Assembly (NCBI GenBank): GCA_012295275.1
Contig: CM022671.1
Location: 35,209,183-35,231,682, forward strand
DNA: 22,500 bases
From: Chrysomallon squamiferum
Taxonomy: Eukaryota > Mollusca > Gastropoda > Neomphalida > Peltospiridae
Reading direction: 5' to 3'
The notes beneath the pieces are model-generated. The model was not told the origin of the DNA and made no database searches. It saw only the letters and a list, made by a program, of their open reading frames with translations. The translations under genes and the position numbers were made by a program. Below are positions 20,421 through 22,500 of this stretch, piece after piece; position 1 is the stretch's first letter; each line of letters starts with the position of its first letter.

Positions 20421-21045
20421 CCCCCCTCTCTCTCTCTCTCTCGCTGCTAAACAAAATTCTCACCATGTCTACCACTCTAACTCGTCCAAATGAAAACACA
20501 ATTGCGTTAGGAGGCGTTGCTACTGGCAACATGTAAGCAAACGATGTGGCTAAAGCTGTAGGAAACATGTAAAACAATGGATTGACGCCCGTATTCAGAG
20601 CCTGAAAAAAAATGTCAATTATTAATTAGTAATTAGAAATGTATAATACACTTAAAAATGTCTGTATACATCATGAAAAGATAACAGCAAAGAAATTATC
20701 CATTTCACTGTTTTATTGTTTCGTTAAAGATGAACTGCTGAGAATGATACAGATGTATATACTTTATGCTCTCGATCTCTCCACGCTAATGATCAGTAGG
20801 CAAACATTAAAACTCATGTGGAAACATAACCAGTGCAACAATCACTCGAGAGACGTGTTTGGATTTTCAAGATCGAAGTACATTTCAAAGACAGAAGCTG
20901 CCATTTTCTCTTCTATAATGACGTCACATCGTAGATAGAAACAATAAGAAAAAACAATTCATATTGATAACTTCGCTAACTTTGCCACTGGTTTTCTTTC
21001 ATCACAATGAGTAAAACACTGACAAAATTACGCATCTTTTGTATT

Positions 21046-21076
<31 letters not shown>

Positions 21077-21705
21077 TTTTATTTTATTTTATTTTATTTT
21101 ATTTTATTTTATTTTATTCTACGATGTGACGTTACAACAGGAAGAAATGTAAACGTGACTACAAAATGTCGTTGCTGTAGTTTGAAATGACTCACCAGTG
21201 ACGACATGATGGGCATGATGAGTGTGGCGATGGCGGTGTTGCTGGTCACCTCCGTAGCCGCTGCACAGATGTAACACAGAATGAGAAGCATTAAGTAGGG
21301 ATGAAGATCTTTAAACACTGTAAGCTGTAAACCAATCCACTGAGAGAGGCCAGAATCCTAGTAGTAGTAATAGTAGTAGTAGTAGTAGTAATAGTAGTAG
21401 TAAAAAGTAGTAGTAGTAGTAGTAGTAATAGTAGCAGTAGTAGTAGTAATAGTAGTAAAACTAGTAGTAGTAGTAATAGTAGTAGTAGTAGTAGCAGTAG
21501 TAATAGTAGCAAAACTACTAGTAGTAGTCACTATAATAGTAGTAGTAAAACTAGTAGTAGTAGTAAAAACTAGTAGTAGTAGTAATAGTAGTAGTAGTAG
21601 TAATAGTAGTAGTAGTAATAGTAGTAGTAGTAAAGTAGTAAAACTAGTAATAGTAGTAGTAGTAGTAAAAACTAGTAGTAGTAGTAATAGTAGTAGTTGT
21701 AGTAA

Positions 21706-21741
<36 letters not shown>

Positions 21742-22500
21742 CAGTAGCAGTAGTAGTAAAAATAATAATAGTAATAATAATAAATGAATAATAATAATAA
21801 TAACAGTAATAACAATAATAATAACAGTACTAATAGTAATAATTTTAGTAGTAGTAGTCGTAATAATAGTAATAGTAATAGTATCAATAATAATAATAAT
21901 AATAGCAGTAGTAGTAGTAACAATAGCAATAATATTAAAAACATTAACAATAATATTAATGGTAGTAGCAGTAGTAGCTGTAGCTGTTGTAGTAGTTGAC
22001 AGAAGACGTAGCAATATGAACATAGAAGTAATTAAAAAAGACAGCTACATACCTGGCAGGCTTTGGCTAGGGCGTAACCACCTCCTACCAGGAGAAACAA
22101 ACCCCAGGGCATCTTTTCATGAACAGCACTCCAGTTTAACAGTGGCACGTAGGCCTTTCCGTCAGTACGTGAGTTCGTGTCTGGACAGTAGTAACATTTC
22201 ATTATAAGTAATGATTGAAAAGGCAATCAATAAAACACGAAGAATTGTAACAACAACAGAAAAAAAAAAAAAATAATAATAAATAAAAAAAAAAAAAAAA
22301 AAAAAAAATAAAAAAAAAAATATATAAACAAATAAATAAATAAATAAAAGAAAATAAAAGAAAAGAAAAGAAAATAGGGAGAAAGCTGTACAGACACACG
22401 GACGAGGAACAGATACATAACAGACATCTGGAGTTACCTCTCCAGCAGAAGATGGCGGGTTTTGTGGCTGGGAGAATGAAGAGAAGTATGGCGGCTAGAA
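20040..22500 (-). CDS. SLC13-family sodium-coupled carboxylate/sulfate transporter, C-terminal part (gene 2, 5' end outside window)
   Basis: Five exons join in frame: 22438-22500, 22053-22180, 21196-21357, 20464-20601 and 20040-20186, ending at TAG (20042-20040). The product is the last ~210 residues of an SLC13/NaDC-type symporter, a plasma-membrane carrier that imports di/tricarboxylates or sulfate with sodium. Diagnostic stretches are MPWGLFLLVGGGYALAK, the sodium-site SNT motif in EVTSNTAIAT, and YMLPVATPPNAIVFSFG, the region of the family signature. The carboxylate branch (NaDC/NaCT-like) looks nearer than the sulfate branch, from overall resemblance of the TPPNAIVFSFG segment. The C-terminus carries two N-glycosylation sequons (NAT, NSS), as expected for the extracellular tail of the family. 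Exact paralogue not assignable. Confidence 0.94.
20333..20446. repeat. (TC)n microsatellite inside an SLC13-like intron
   Basis: About 55 TC units with a few interruptions near 20416-20430. It takes up some 110 of the 277 bases of the intron 20187-20463, starting about 18 bases from the donor of exon D. Confidence 0.95.
20464..20601 (-). CDS. SLC13-like exon D with the family signature region
   Basis: 138 bases, phase 0-0. It encodes NPLFYMFPTALATSFAYMLP then VATPPNAIVFSFGRVRVVDM. As I recall the PROSITE sodium:sulfate symporter pattern, it expects Phe where this protein has Tyr (SFAYMLP), a conservative change. The acceptor is TTTTTTTTCAG and the donor GTGAGA, which is followed shortly by a long GA array. 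Confidence 0.95.
20881..21170. mobile_element. Inverted-repeat element (MITE-like) in an SLC13-like intron
   Basis: ACGTCACATCGTAGA (20922-20936) is repeated exactly in reverse complement at 21118-21132. The similarity weakens but continues outward for about 35 more bases on each side (CATTT-pyrimidine stretches). The interior is AT-rich and non-coding, with a TTTA/TTTTA array near 21036-21118. No transposase and no certain target duplication were seen. Confidence 0.5.
21196..21357 (-). CDS. SLC13-like exon C with the SNT sodium-site motif
   Basis: 162 bases, phase 0-0. It encodes DSGLSQWIG, a long hydrophobic segment and TEVTSNTAIATLIMPIMSSL. SNT is the conserved sodium/substrate-site triplet of the C-terminal repeat in this family. 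The acceptor TAG sits at the very edge of a CTA trinucleotide array. The donor is GTGAGT. Confidence 0.95.
21358..21990. repeat. (AGT)n-type trinucleotide array
   Basis: AGT triplets with AAT, AGC and AAAACT interruptions fill almost all of the 695-base intron between exons B and C. Leu-, Tyr- and Thr-rich frames across it are repeat translation. The acceptor of exon C sits at its edge. Confidence 0.95.
22053..22180 (-). CDS. SLC13-like exon B
   Basis: 128 bases, entering in phase 1 and leaving in phase 0. It begins after an acceptor CTACTGTCCAG and encodes a polar loop, then VPLLNWSAVHEKMPWG and the conserved LFLLVGGGYALAKACQ segment. The donor is GTATGT. It joins exon A through an aspartate codon split G/AC. 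Confidence 0.93.
22258..22375. repeat. A-rich tract with AAAT and AAAAG units
   Basis: Poly-A broken by T and AAAT/AAAAG units, within the 257-base intron between exons A and B. Confidence 0.9.
22438..22500 (-). CDS. SLC13-like exon A (partial at window edge)
   Basis: It encodes LAAILLFILPATKPAIFCWR plus the first base of the next codon. This is a hydrophobic membrane segment followed by the polar loop that precedes the PLL-W region in the family. The donor is GTAACT in phase 1. The exon continues beyond the right edge. Confidence 0.88.

Noticed and set aside
21358-22023. 221-residue Thr/Ile/Leu-rich minus-strand frame
   Set aside because: It is read-through of an AGT/ACT array within the intron between SLC13-like exons B and C.

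Overview
This window looks like animal nuclear DNA, most likely from a mollusc or another lophotrochozoan. Genes are broken into small exons of higher GC that sit in a very AT-rich background crowded with microsatellites (GA, CA, CATA, TTTA, TAA and CTA arrays). Splice sites are metazoan-type GT-AG. The phylum is an inference from general character, not from a diagnostic sequence.

Two protein-coding genes are visible, both on the minus strand and both cut by a window edge. Gene 1 (about 10860 down to the left edge) encodes a secreted or extracellular-matrix type protein: a hydrophobic N-terminal leader, two von Willebrand factor A (VWA) domains with complete MIDAS residues, then at least six EGF-like modules. 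I could define eleven coding exons, about 635 codons. Every intron from the leader exon to the sixth EGF exon is phase 1 and each EGF module is one symmetric exon, a textbook exon-shuffling layout. A TATA box at 10884-10890 and a consensus splice donor at 10772 suggest a non-coding first exon and a 5' UTR intron of about 3.2 kb. The fourth EGF exon (897-994) is one base short; that single base accounts for both its missing sixth cysteine and its out-of-phase donor.

Gene 2 (20040 to the right edge) is the C-terminal part of an SLC13-type sodium-coupled carboxylate/sulfate transporter. Five exons join in frame and end in a stop codon followed by a candidate 3' UTR. The SNT motif and the TPPN segment typical of the family are present, and two N-glycosylation sequons sit at the C-terminus.

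The roughly 9 kb between the two genes (10890-20040) has no gene I can support. It holds a ~40-bp-period AT-rich tandem repeat (13790-14215), a diverged tandem duplication (16050-16400), a degenerate tRNA-like element (16603-16665), a perfect 52-bp palindrome beside a TA array (18333-18384) and many microsatellites. An 18-bp minisatellite of 22 copies with a higher-order pattern lies in an intron of gene 1, and a 15-bp perfect inverted repeat in an intron of gene 2 suggests a MITE-like insertion.

The two genes have no evident functional connection. I found no clearly new biological system. The most checkable points are the one-base defect in EGF exon 4, the all-phase-1 architecture, the placement of microsatellites directly against splice sites, and the palindrome and inverted-repeat elements.
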